64,000 nt of DNA from positions 247,050 to 311,049 of the forward strand of contig BJOX01000216.1 of assembly GCA_009731375.1 (NCBI GenBank). The letters run 5' to 3'. The stretch's first letter is position 1; the number at the start of each line of letters is the position of its first letter. The notes under the pieces are model-generated. The model searched no databases and was not told the origin of the DNA. It saw only the letters and a list, made by a program, of their open reading frames with translations. Below, in pieces: positions 8,334-17,650 of the stretch. Made by a program: the position numbers and the translations under genes. The DNA comes from Paulinella micropora. Lineage: Eukaryota; Cercozoa; Imbricatea; Euglyphida.

Positions 8334-9569
8334 ATGAGCCACCAAAGAAATTTAGTCGCCCAAAATCCAGGCGGAGACTTCGTAAATGTCAAAGTTGGAT
8401 ATGATGGATATGTAGGGGGTCAAAATATGAAAACCGCCTTTGGAGAAGCATTAACCAGCTCATTAACCCCAGTATTACAGGAAATCTTTCCATATACTAT
8501 CAATACGAGGGTATGGACAAAAACAGAAACGAACGCGAGCGTTTCATTTAGCAGTAATATGGCCGAATTAAAAACAACCGCTAATGCTACTGCTAATGCC
8601 GTTATGGAAAGCAAAAGAAAAATAAAATACAGAACTGGTATGGGAGTTTTAGCCCGCTTCACTGCTTTATGGACTACTGATGAAACTAAGGAATATATAT
8701 CATTTATTGGTATAGGCGACAATAACCTACAAAATGGATTCTACTTTTATAAGGATGGTGTGGTTGGTTTCTGTATAGCACACGCGAAAGGAGGTGTTGT
8801 TTCCTATATTCAACAAGCGAACTGGGATGACCCGTGTAATGGAACAGGCGATATGCCTCTATTGGATTTGACGAAGGGAAATGTCTTTCAAATTCAATTC
8901 CAATATTTGGGTTTTGGGGCCATTAAGTTTTCAATTGAGAACCCCAACACAGGCGAATTCCAGCAAGTCCATATGATTAAGTATGCGAATGCCAACACGG
9001 GTGTCAGTCTGCGAAATACAACTCTCCCATTTGTTGCCCGTATGAGAAATGATGCCGATACAGGAATACAAAGTTTAAAAACAGCAAGTTGTAGTATGTT
9101 TATTGAAGGGGCTAACACTATTAATACAAGTATTACAAATACGGCGGAAGGAGACGAAAAAACGAGCATCACTGAAAGCCCTATTTTAAGTATCAGGAAT
9201 AAAGCACTTTTTAATGGTGCCTTAACAAATTATTCAAATGTCTTTCCTTCCTTGGTAAGTATTACAAATGAAGATACAAAGTCAAATGTCGTCAGAATGG
9301 TATTGAACGGGACACTGACCGGGGCTGGTTTTGCCGATGTAGATGCCACAACTTCAATTGTAGATACAGACACAAAAGCAACTGCTATCGCAAACGGAAC
9401 GACAGTTTTTAAGATTTATGTAAATGCTAGCTCTACTCAACAGATTAATCTCAGAACTTATGACATTCAATTAACACCTGGCGATATTTTGACATTCACG
9501 CAGAAGGCTGTGTCGGCGGGTGCTGGCAGTAATATTAATGTAATCGCGAACTTTATTGAAGATTGGTAA
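8334..9569 (+). CDS. Unknown virion-like protein downstream of the major capsid gene
   Basis: 411 aa, rich in Asn/Thr/Ala with alternating hydrophobic strands. The middle (FIGIGDNNLQNGFYFYKDGV, then VFQIQFQYLGFGAIKFSIEN) reads like a concanavalin/LamG-type beta sandwich; this is a fold impression, not a family match. The N-terminus has a Gly-rich segment (GYDGYVGGQNMKTAFGEAL). No signal peptide or membrane segment. Its own late-type promoter and place after the capsid gene suggest a structural or attachment protein. I do not recognise a named family. Confidence 0.7.
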   Translation: MSHQRNLVAQNPGGDFVNVKVGYDGYVGGQNMKTAFGEALTSSLTPVLQEIFPYTINTRVWTKTETNASVSFSSNMAELKTTANATANAVMESKRKIKYRTGMGVLARFTALWTTDETKEYISFIGIGDNNLQNGFYFYKDGVVGFCIAHAKGGVVSYIQQANWDDPCNGTGDMPLLDLTKGNVFQIQFQYLGFGAIKFSIENPNTGEFQQVHMIKYANANTGVSLRNTTLPFVARMRNDADTGIQSLKTASCSMFIEGANTINTSITNTAEGDEKTSITESPILSIRNKALFNGALTNYSNVFPSLVSITNEDTKSNVVRMVLNGTLTGAGFADVDATTSIVDTDTKATAIANGTTVFKIYVNASSTQQINLRTYDIQLTPGDILTFTQKAVSAGAGSNINVIANFIEDW

Positions 9570-9614
9570 TTATTTATTTTTGTAATATTTTTCTGAATGA
9601 TAATATATATAATA

Positions 9615-10253
9615 ATGTTTTACCGTCGTAAGTTGTATGTTGTGGGTGGTAGGCGGTTTCTAACAAAAGCATCTATCAAATCCTACATAAGAAGAATGAT
9701 AAACAAATATAACGATGGTGAAGTGCTGAACCCAGAAGATAGCAATTTCGTGCTAGACCTAATAACCCATCACCCTTGTCTAAAAAATGGCATCGTTGAT
9801 GTTGAAAGTAATTTGACAACAGGAAGCAAACACTTTCGTGTAGATGGTAAGCCGTTTTCGTGGAATTGCTGTGTTGAACTCATAGGCCTTAGCAAATTAA
9901 AAAAAATGGCGAGAGTAATAAAAGATGCGAGCAGGAATACAATAAGACCGCAAATACAAGAATATCTTGACCTTATGGCTATTGATGTATTCGTAGAACC
10001 ACGATACATATGCGAAATAAGTGGTGATATATATGAGCGGGTTGATGTCCATATTGACCACCACTTTGACATCATACAATTCAAAGACATCCTTCAACAA
10101 TATCTTGAAGTGAATAGGGAAGTAGAAGTTGAAGATGGTTTATTGAAAGAACCGCATTTCACCAAATTTAGCGACTTTCACAAACAGAAAGCAATACTGC
10201 GAATTATAAAAAAAGAAATAAATATTAGAGGTAAAATGTATTACCTACGATAA
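9615..10253 (+). CDS. DUF3223 (DCL-like) domain plus HNH-like domain protein
   Basis: 212 aa from the ATG at 9615, which directly follows the ATAATATATATAATA motif; the ATG at 9597 lies inside that motif and is less likely. Residues about 35-90 match the DUF3223/DCL pattern: a helical start, then DLITHHP, GSKHFRVDGKPFSW and a CCVELI helix. Residues about 125-165 (CEISGDIYERVDVHIDHHFDIIQF) look like a compact HNH-type motif with C, H, DH. Such fusions occur in giant-virus and PLV gene sets; function unproven, nucleic-acid binding or nicking is plausible. The 3' end overlaps the convergent ExoX-like gene by 9 bp. Confidence 0.65.
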   Translation: MFYRRKLYVVGGRRFLTKASIKSYIRRMINKYNDGEVLNPEDSNFVLDLITHHPCLKNGIVDVESNLTTGSKHFRVDGKPFSWNCCVELIGLSKLKKMARVIKDASRNTIRPQIQEYLDLMAIDVFVEPRYICEISGDIYERVDVHIDHHFDIIQFKDILQQYLEVNREVEVEDGLLKEPHFTKFSDFHKQKAILRIIKKEINIRGKMYYLR

Positions 10254-10520
10254 ATGCTTTTTCAATTCGTCTTTATTGCTACACCACGGCTGACGGACCA
10301 ACCATTCAATATATGGCTTGTCAATCTTTGCGATGTCTTCTATTTTTTTACCCTTGTATTTCCCGAAGTGAAACGAGTTCGGCTGAGCATTTCTCATTTC
10401 TTCAATCGCTTTTATTTCTTCGTGGATTACCTTTTGGACATCTTCCAACGAGAAGGATTTTTTTTCGCCTTCAATGGAAAGTTGTTGGAACTTCTCGCAC
10501 AGTCTAGTGAGGGCGGACAT
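10245..10520 (-). CDS. Small protein with ExoX C-terminal / DUF3820-like motif
   Basis: 91 aa. The second half, FHFGKYKGKKIEDIAKIDKP followed by YIEWLVRQPW, matches the 'FGKYKG... dpxYlxWL' signature of the exodeoxyribonuclease X C-terminal / DUF3820 module. The N-terminal half is a helix-rich leader with no nuclease domain. In other genomes this module accompanies DNA repair or replication enzymes and probably binds nucleic acid. Transcribed against its neighbours; the ends of this gene and the DUF3223 gene overlap. Confidence 0.65.
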   Translation of the reverse strand: MSALTRLCEKFQQLSIEGEKKSFSLEDVQKVIHEEIKAIEEMRNAQPNSFHFGKYKGKKIEDIAKIDKPYIEWLVRQPWCSNKDELKKHLS

Positions 10521-10549
10521 AGTAGAGTGGTGTATATAGGAGGCAGGAA

Positions 10550-10573
10550 AAAAATAAAAAGTAAATATATAGA
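10550..10573 (+). promoter_or_regulatory. AAATATATAGA motif before the lipase gene
   Basis: An A-rich stretch and AAATATATAGA immediately precede the ATG at 10574; the ending is the same as that before the ATPase genes. Confidence 0.5.
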
Positions 10574-11263
10574 ATGACCGAGTGGATACAGTTCGTTAAG
10601 GCTTACTCTGCTAAACACGGTATAACCTATGGTGAAGCATTGAAAAAAGCTGGTAAGGCATACAGAAAGCAAAAGGGAGGCAATGCGGATTTATCAGAGG
10701 AAGTCTATTTGGCTTCGTCGGAGAGAAAGGGAGCTGACGGATGGAAACCAGTAGCTAGCAAAGAAAAATCAACCGTATATGAAAAAGATGGCAAAGCAAT
10801 AGTAGCATTTAGGGGAAGTGCGGATAAGCGGGACTTGCTAACCGATGTCGCATTGGTTAAAGGAGTATTAAAAAGGACCCCGAGATATAAAGAAGAGCAG
10901 AAGCTGGTTAATGAAGTGATAAAAAAATATGGTAAGGATAATGTTGAACTGACGGGTCATTCGTTAGGTGGAACAATAGCAAAAGACCTGAGCCGACAAA
11001 CTGGTGTAAGGGCGACCACATACAACAAAGGCAGTAGCACGAGGGACTTTGTTGAGGGAGTGATTGACCGAGTAGTCGTTAAAATTAATCCGAAAGGGAA
11101 GCGGGCAAAGACTGCGAAGCTGACTACGAACTACCGAACCGCATTTGACCCCGTTTCATTGCTAGGTGCTACGGCAGTTAATACTAAGTTAGTCAAACCA
11201 AAAAAAGGAATTCATACAATCAGGAGCTTCAAGGGTAAAGGAGCCAAAAAAATTTATTTATAA
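10574..11263 (+). CDS. Class-3 (alpha/beta hydrolase) lipase
   Basis: 229 aa. The nucleophile elbow GHSLGG has Ser at about residue 130; VAFRGSADKRDLLTD is the lipase-3 oxyanion/FRG block; Asp192 in FDPVSL and His214 in GIHTI complete a plausible triad. The first 36 residues (W..FVKAYSAKHGITYGEALKKAGKAYRKQKGG) form a separate basic helical head that I associate with PLV and giant-virus proteins. It may act on host membranes at entry or exit, or be carried in the virion; both are inference. It lies convergent with the polymerase gene, 1 bp apart. Confidence 0.85.
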   Translation: MTEWIQFVKAYSAKHGITYGEALKKAGKAYRKQKGGNADLSEEVYLASSERKGADGWKPVASKEKSTVYEKDGKAIVAFRGSADKRDLLTDVALVKGVLKRTPRYKEEQKLVNEVIKKYGKDNVELTGHSLGGTIAKDLSRQTGVRATTYNKGSSTRDFVEGVIDRVVVKINPKGKRAKTAKLTTNYRTAFDPVSLLGATAVNTKLVKPKKGIHTIRSFKGKGAKKIYL

Positions 11264-11264
11264 T

Positions 11265-14200
11265 TCAACCGCGAATGTGGAAGCCGAGTGGGATGCTGTC
11301 ATTATCGTTAATGAACTTACGGCCCGCCCATTTATTCTCATTAACCTGTTTTTTAACATTCGTCATATGTAGAATGCTAAAATGTGGGACTTGTTGTTGT
11401 TTGCTGTTTCTATCAATGTGTATTTTTTTCATTTGGAAATCCCTAACATTTTCAATGCTTTCGCCTCTATCCATCTTATCATATATATCGTAGTTAAGTT
11501 GATTAGCATTTAAGCCTTTACCCCTAAAATGGAAATATCGCTTAACTCCATTTTCGGCTGTTTCTATATGAACCCCTTTTGAAATATGTTTGAGGTCGTT
11601 TTTGGTCATACCAGCGGTGAAAGCATCTTGGGTTGTAAATTCTAACATATATAGTTTTGGTGCTATCCACACACCTTTTATAATCTTACAACCATCGCCC
11701 AAGTCGTCCCCTATTCCGCCGAGTTTCTTATTACCCATATTCTTTACATACTTGGCACATCTCGCGTGGATTTGTAAGCTGTCTGTGTCGGTGTAGTAAA
11801 AGTCATCTTCAATGGTTCTGTTCGGGTTTGCTTCCTTAATATAATTATACATAATGCGGCGGCTGTATGCTAGTATGAATGCCCCGTAGTGTGAAGGCTT
11901 TGTTATGCTACTCTCTAATAATATCGGATTGCGAGGTAAGCCCGATATGTGCCATAAATCTTTTCCTTGTTGGTCCGTAAATTTAACTATGTCAGTTATT
12001 TGATTNNNNNNNNNNTTGTTTGCTGTTTCTATCAATGTGTATTTTTTTCATTTGGAAATCCCTAACATTTTCAATGCTTTCGCCTCTATCCATCTTATCA
12101 TATATATCGTAGTTAAGTTGATTAGCATTTAAGCCTTTACCCCTAAAATGGAAATATCGCTTAACTCCATTTTCGGCTGTTTCTATATGAACCCCTTTTG
12201 AAATATGTTTGAGGTCGTTTTTGGTCATACCAGCGGTGAAAGCATCTTGGGTTGTAAATTCTAACATATATAGTTTTGGTGCTATCCACACACCTTTTAT
12301 AATCTTACAACCATCGCCCAAGTCGTCCCCTATTCCGCCGAGTTTCTTATTACCCATATTCTTTACATACTTGGCACATCTCGCGTGGATTTGTAAGCTG
12401 TCTGTGTCGGTGTAGTAAAAGTCATCTTCAATGGTTCTGTTCGGGTTTGCTTCCTTAATATAATTATACATAATGCGGCGGCTGTATGCTAGTATGAATG
12501 CCCCATAGTGTGAAGGCTTTGTTATGCTACTCTCTAATAATATCGGATTGCGAGGTAAGCCCGATATGTGCCATAAATCTTTTCCTTGTTGGTCCGTAAA
12601 TTTAACTATGTCAGTTATTTGATTGCTATTCCAGAATTTCCAGTAATCTTCATTAGTTTGTATATATGTTGTTATTGAAGGTATAGGTCGTTGTATCATC
12701 TTACCGTATAGACTATTCATAAACAATTTGGCGAGCAAATATTGCGGGCTACCTTTCTCCGCATTTTCCTTCGCTTTGAACATATCGTCTATGTATTGGG
12801 CGAAGACACATTCAGATTTGGCAGTGTAGTATCCTTTATGAATGCGGACTTCGTATCCTTCGGCTACCATATCCTCAATATCTACACTCGTCAGCCATTG
12901 GTCCTTCATATCTTCTAACCGCCATTTAAGGGAGCCCATACGGTCTCGCTGACCAATCCTTGAATGGAGTATGTTTTTGGGTGAGATGTAATCAAGGTTA
13001 TAAATACCGATTGGAAGGTTTCGCGGGTCAAATGGTCCGATTGTTTCCAGTATGTCGCCAACCATAAAAGCTAACAACATCGCTGTTGGATACAAAGAAA
13101 CGACATCCGCATCTACTAGGTAGTCTATTATATCGTCAAATGATATCTCTTTTTGTAGGTATCGTTCATACTGAGCTGAAATGAACCGCCTCTTAGATGG
13201 GTAAGTCCTTCCGCCGATAATGGCTTTTCTAAATGCTCTTTCCTGCTCCACCGTTGGAAGTCTCACCTCGTATTTACCATCTACATATTTCTTCCATATG
13301 TTGAAAGCGAGACTTGAAGTTGAAATATATGAAGTTAGATTGACTTTATGAGCTGTAAATATCGTTGTGTTTAACTTATCGTATAATTCCTTCAAACCCA
13401 TAACATCATTTTTAAGATAAGCCAGACAGTCCTGCCTCGTCTTGTCGTCCATATCCTCCCACATTTTGGCCCGGTTGTGGTCAAAGTCTCCTTTGAGGAT
13501 TTCGCACCCCATACTTTCAAGATTTGCTTTAAGACTTCCTTGGGTATGCTTACACATATCCCACATCTTGACATTTTCAAACTCTAAGCAGATAATAGAG
13601 CCGTTATTGATTTTTGACGACTTAATCTTAATACCTCTTTTAATTAATTCTTGGTGTATGAAGTAGTGGTCAAAGTTCGCTCCGTTAAATCCATTAACAT
13701 ATAGAACGGGCGGTTTGTCCTCCTTTTTCTTCGGCACCCATCCTGCTTTTATAAGGTCGCCTCTTTTAATTAGTTCATCCACAAATTGACTGATACAATC
13801 TTTACCAGCTATGTATTTGAAACCCTCAGACCCCTGAGTATATCCGACTATGTAGCAGTCGTGGATATCGTGGCCGGCAGCGATGTTTGTGTTTCTATAT
13901 GTTTCCAAATCGTAATGTAAAATTTGGTCGTTATTTATTTTTTCTTCTTCTCTAAATTTAGTTATGAGATGTCTTTTACCATTCTTCTTCAACATAATAT
14001 CAGCAAACTTTTTCCTGTTAAGATTACAGGTATGCTTCTTCAAATATAATTGTAAGCAATCCTCGCACCGCTTCTTAAACTGCTTAACCAATCCATAGTA
14101 GTGGTTATTCTCCAAAAAGATTAGTTTGTCGGGCTCCTGTCCTTCTTCATTTGTGCTGAATGTCTGCTTCATAATATGGTCAGTTATTTCATATGTTTTC

Positions 14201-15006
14201 CCTTCCTTAACATATTTTTTCAATATTTCAACCGCTATTGAAAATGGTATTGGCGAGTTTGGTGGAAGGTTGAATTCGGCTCGGACGATATTACAGCGGT
14301 TCTTGTTCATCGGTTTAATATTTAGAATATCCTTACATAAGAAGAATAAGCAGTTGTTGTTTTTGCTGGGTGGTGATATTCTTACTCCTTCTTCAACCTT
14401 AGTTCTTTTATCTCTCACTCCTTCATAGCACCCTCCGCCGTTTTCTTGAACTATGGTTATTTCCACATATCTTATGTTTCTTTCATATCCATTCTCGCTC
14501 GCTTCAATGTTGTTTATGTTGAACTCGTTCAGAGCATCCATAAACACGGTATCGTATTGTCGGAGTTGAAATGAATTAAAACTTTTCTTTTTTAAATAGT
14601 GGTCGTATCTTTCATTAGCAGGAGCAGTTGAGTATGTTATAGATATATTGACATCCGCATTGTCGGTCATCCCTTCCCTTCTGGCATATCTTATGGCGGG
14701 TATCAATACCTTATCTTCCAAGGTGTCTGTATCATAGAAGCTTATGTCTAGCTCCCTAAATTTGAATGTGAGAGAGTTCAGCCTGTTATCCCTCCTAACT
14801 TCATAATCGTTTGCTCTAAACTCTCGCCGCTTCGCTTCCCTAGTCTTAACCTCGCGGAGATTTACCCTCGTATTACTACGAATGTTAGATAAAAGGTCCT
14901 GGCGGTTTCTTTTATCTTTCGTTTCAACCTTTCTAAGCTTAGCCTTAGCTTGAAGAAGTTGAACATATTGCTTGTTTGGTCTTGGTGGTAGTGGTGGTTT
15001 TGACAT
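11265..15006 (-). CDS. Protein-primed family B DNA polymerase (split by an assembly duplication)
   Basis: From the ATG at 15006. ExoI is HYDLET (about residue 364); ExoII lies in NGFNGANFDHYF; motif A is SLYPTAM (about 635); motif B is KLFMNSLYGK (about 761); motif C is YTDTDSL (about 865). This is the polymerase family of Polintons and PLVs, which primes replication from a terminal protein. The basic N-terminal third (about 350 aa) may hold that function. The frame runs into the N gap at 12006-12015; 12016-12624 repeats 11397-12005, so the ending is at 11265. Collapsing the repeat and gap leaves 3,123 nt (1,040 aa), an exact multiple of three. So the gene is probably intact in reality. Confidence 0.88.
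11397..12624. repeat. 609-bp direct repeat around a 10-N gap (probable assembly artefact)
   Basis: 11397-12005 and 12016-12624 are the same sequence with at least one substitution (gccccG at 11903-type position versus gccccA). The repeat ends exactly at the gap, which is what two overlapping contigs from slightly different haplotypes look like after failed merging. The interrupted gene becomes one open frame when one copy is removed. Confidence 0.85.
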
Positions 15007-15138
15007 TTTACCGTTATGTATATCTTATGTAAGATACTTTTTCTGAAAATAATTAATTAATGTTTTTACCGTTATTATATAGGCTATATGTGTTTAGATG
15101 AAAAATATTTTTACCAGATTAAAAAAAATTATTAGAAC

Positions 15139-15345
15139 TTAAACAGCTACTTTGCTCAATTTATCTTCCAGCTCTTGTATCTTCTTTTTGTATTCCTCTA
15201 TGCTTTTGAGTTCTTGCTTTTGCTTTAATGCTTTTTCTTTTCTTTCCTCCTTCAACCTTTCTTGGTGGCGGTAGTAGTATGCGAGAGCCTTCTCGTTATT
15301 TCTCTTTCGTCTTGCTTCTCCTTCGTATAGTTTTGGTCTTGGCAT
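15139..15345 (-). CDS. Small basic coiled-coil protein
   Basis: 68 aa, almost wholly charged: a basic head (MPRPKLYEGEARRKRNN) and then a Lys/Glu heptad-like helix ending ELEDKLSKVAV. The layout resembles a basic region followed by a short zipper, so DNA binding is possible but not shown. Reality is supported by the 25-nt motif 22 nt upstream, identical to the one upstream of the next minus-strand gene. Follows the polymerase in the minus-strand (replication/early) block. Confidence 0.55.
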   Translation of the reverse strand: MPRPKLYEGEARRKRNNEKALAYYYRHQERLKEERKEKALKQKQELKSIEEYKKKIQELEDKLSKVAV

Positions 15346-15367
15346 CTTGTATTATATTATAGTTTAT

Positions 15368-15392
15368 ATATTTTTATAAATGTAAAATAATT
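15368..15392 (-). promoter_or_regulatory. Early-type promoter motif, copy 1
   Basis: This 25-nt stretch is identical to 15687-15711 and lies 22 nt upstream of the ATG at 15345. On the minus strand it reads AATTATTTTACATT and then a TATAAAAATAT box. Confidence 0.65.
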
Positions 15393-15394
15393 AA

Positions 15395-15667
15395 TTATAT
15401 ATTATGTATAGCCATTCTCATATTTAGTTGTTCTTTTGCTTGGATACAAATTTTCATTTTGTATAGTTCCTTCATCGTATTCTTTCCACCATTTATTATT
15501 TCATATGCTTGCTTATCCCAGAACTCGTGTGCTTTTCTATATCTATCAATCATTTGCTCTCTCGTGAAATTTCTAAAAGAAAGGTCATCAGCGCTTGCTT
15601 CTGGAAAATGCTTGTTGTATGCTTCCTTCATTTCTTTTTCTGCTTGCTGATATAATGTCGTTGTCAT
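15395..15667 (-). CDS. Small helical protein of unknown function
   Basis: 90 aa from the ATG at 15667. It is predicted all-helical, with a Lys/Glu-rich start (YQQAEKEMKEAYNKHF) and a middle REQMIDRYRKAHEFWDKQAYE. No known family seen. It has its own upstream motif (15687-15711), the last recognisable signal of element A before the non-viral DNA begins. Possibly a regulator or the terminal gene of the early block; function not inferable. Confidence 0.5.
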   Translation of the reverse strand: MTTTLYQQAEKEMKEAYNKHFPEASADDLSFRNFTREQMIDRYRKAHEFWDKQAYEIINGGKNTMKELYKMKICIQAKEQLNMRMAIHNI

Positions 15668-15686
15668 CTTTTATAATTATGTAATA

Positions 15687-15711
15687 ATATTTTTATAAAT
15701 GTAAAATAATT
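15687..15711 (-). promoter_or_regulatory. Early-type promoter motif, copy 2
   Basis: Identical over 25 nt to 15368-15392 and placed 19 nt upstream of the ATG at 15667. Confidence 0.65.
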
Positions 15712-15712
15712 T

Positions 15713-16839
15713 ATGTTCCTTCTTCCTGTTCGCTTATTTCCTTCGTCAATATTGGTCCTTTTTGATTTCGTCTTGATTTCTTAATTATTTCTTATGATGA
15801 TGATTTTTGGTCTGTAAGACACTTTTCGGGCTGGTATTTTGCTTGAAAAATACCTGCGCGAAAAGTGTAATCATCTTCTCAGCTTACATTAAATAATATC
15901 TTTTGATTAGAACCGACAAAAGTGGAGTCCCTGCGTAGATTTTCATATCCTCCAAACTTCACTGATTCAGCAATTTGAAAAATAGCCACTCCCCTAAGCA
16001 AAGCAAGAATGAAAGGTAGTGGAGTAGTGTAGGAAAAGAGTTGGGGAAGTGTTAGCAGCTTGCAATGCACAAAAACAACAGTGAAATCTTGCACAGAGGC
16101 ACATAAAGCGGCACAACAAGACACTCGTTATGTGTACGATTTTGACACCTCAAGCAGTGTGATTGGAGTGTATAAGTTGCATAGAAAGTGTACTCAGTGG
16201 GACAGAAACATTAGGGCTCACTGATGTGATTGTCGATACATTGTCGAGCCGGAGGAGTGCTTAACAAACACACACAAGGAGAAGGAAAACACCCTCCTAT
16301 CGATTCTGTCAATGACGAAGACACAGATGATGAGAGAGGGGAAGTGGATAAGGTGAGATATATTAATCATATGTACGCGATAGATATGATGGAGAAAGAA
16401 GGAGAAGATGAGGGAGAGAGGAAAGAGACACACACCACTCTACCCCCACCTTCACCTCCTTTTACCCCACTCAATCAGCCACCCAGCGCATCTGGAGGAG
16501 CTGGAGGACAAGTCAAGTCGGGAGGATGGAGCAAGCACCACGACAAGCAAGGTCAGTGAGAGAGAGCAGTACTATCACACCCATCATGTCTAATGCTTAC
16601 CAAAGCTCTATCAAAATAATCCCTAAGCTGCAGAGAATAACTTCAAGACCTCTTTAGAAATGGCAGCAGACCCCACCTCCCAAGGGGCAATTTAGCCCCT
16701 TGGGGATGGGTGGGGGTTGCTACGTTTCAAAAAGGGGTACAAGAAAGTTCTTCTCAGCACCCACCCTCTAGTCATTACGGAAATAGACGGGCCGACGCTC
16801 AATCTCCATGCCCAACCTATACTCCAAGACACCTCACAC
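15713..16839. other. Right border zone of element A and gene-free DNA
   Basis: No supported gene. 15713-15818 is still AT-rich as in the PLV; the hairpin at 15819-15868 may mark its end. From about 15880 the base composition becomes even and shows purine-rich low complexity (16260-16560). Short open frames here lack any family signal. Confidence 0.5.
15819..15868. repeat. Long interrupted hairpin near the element A border
   Basis: Outer arms ACACTTTTCG (15819-15828) and CGAAAAGTGT (15859-15868) pair perfectly. Inside, GGTATTTT and AAAATACC pair around a GCTTG loop, with a small internal bulge. A 50-nt, 18-bp stem-loop is unlikely by chance and lies where viral and host-like composition meet. 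Confidence 0.65.
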
Positions 16840-17083
16840 ATACCTAGCGCGAAACAATGCGAGGCCATTGCCGAGAGTACAGGGAGGCGGTGTGAGTGGA
16901 AACTTTCCGCGGCCCGGAGGGAGTAGGGGAAGAGGTTAAGCTAGCAACACGCTTAGGTGAAGGGTTTGACCTCTGTGCTAGACACACAATATTAGAACAC
17001 AGTAGGGCAACCATTTTAGAGATATATAGGTCTAAGCTTAGGGCAGGGTTTTTACCCCACCAAGTCATTCCTATTATCTCCTA
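16840..17083 (+). pseudogene. Copia-type fragment with RC...GRRC motif
   Basis: SAKQCEAIAESTGRRCEWKL and the following ARR closely resemble the minus-strand copia frame at 51837-51894 (NKRCEGIVRDTGKRCKWTL). It is therefore a relic of the same retroelement lineage in the opposite orientation. The frame is shifted after the motif and continues as FDLCARHTILEHSRATILEI. Confidence 0.5.
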
Positions 17084-17650
17084 ATGAGTGTCTTACTGTC
17101 GAGTGGGTCAAACCCCTTATTGTACAGAAAGTTGCAAAGCCTGCTGCTTACCTACCAACACCATCTATCTCACCACTCTTCCTCTTCCTCGTCCCCAGCC
17201 ACTCATCCATCAGCTAGGTCTGTAACGTCGACGTTGCCGTCGTCTGTTCCAAACTCAGCAAGGAAGATGACGGCTGAGGAAGAAGAAGAATGGAAAACAT
17301 TACCTTGGCGTTATAATGGAGAGAACCGGGTAAGGGTAGTAACTGAGGGGGGTGGTGCGATCCCAGAGATCAGTAAGTGCAAACGTTTTGTCAAGGCCCT
17401 CATTCAAGGAGGTGAGGGATTACAAGTAAGAGGCTCCCTGATTACCAAAGCAGATGGGGAGGTTGACGAGCTTTACTGTGACCTCTTCACTGCTTTGGAA
17501 GAATGTATTGTCACCTATGCCACGAAGCACAAAAATCAGTTTGCACGGGGCATTGTGGCATCATTCCCATTCATTCCTGAATGGATGAGGCAAGTGTCTT
17601 ACCTCTCTGGTAGTAGCACCTCGGCAGATGTTAACATGACTGAACTGTAG
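17084..17650 (+). CDS. Retroelement-associated open frame, function unknown
   Basis: Up to 188 aa (an ATG near 17268 would give about 127 aa starting MTAEEEEEWKTLPW). The second half looks globular (FVKALIQGGEGLQVRGSLI, LFTALEECIVTYATKHKNQF). It is enclosed by copia fragments on both sides on the same strand, so it is probably part of a degenerate copia polyprotein or its linker. No domain recognised; could also be a captured host exon. Confidence 0.35.
   Translation: MSVLLSSGSNPLLYRKLQSLLLTYQHHLSHHSSSSSSPATHPSARSVTSTLPSSVPNSARKMTAEEEEEWKTLPWRYNGENRVRVVTEGGGAIPEISKCKRFVKALIQGGEGLQVRGSLITKADGEVDELYCDLFTALEECIVTYATKHKNQFARGIVASFPFIPEWMRQVSYLSGSSTSADVNMTEL

Noticed and set aside
11590-11796. 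68-aa plus-strand frames at 11590 and 12209
   Set aside because: Identical because of the assembly duplication and antisense to the polymerase.
16230-16559. 109-aa plus-strand frame
   Set aside because: Purine-rich low complexity with overlapping frames and no domain; not supportable as a gene.
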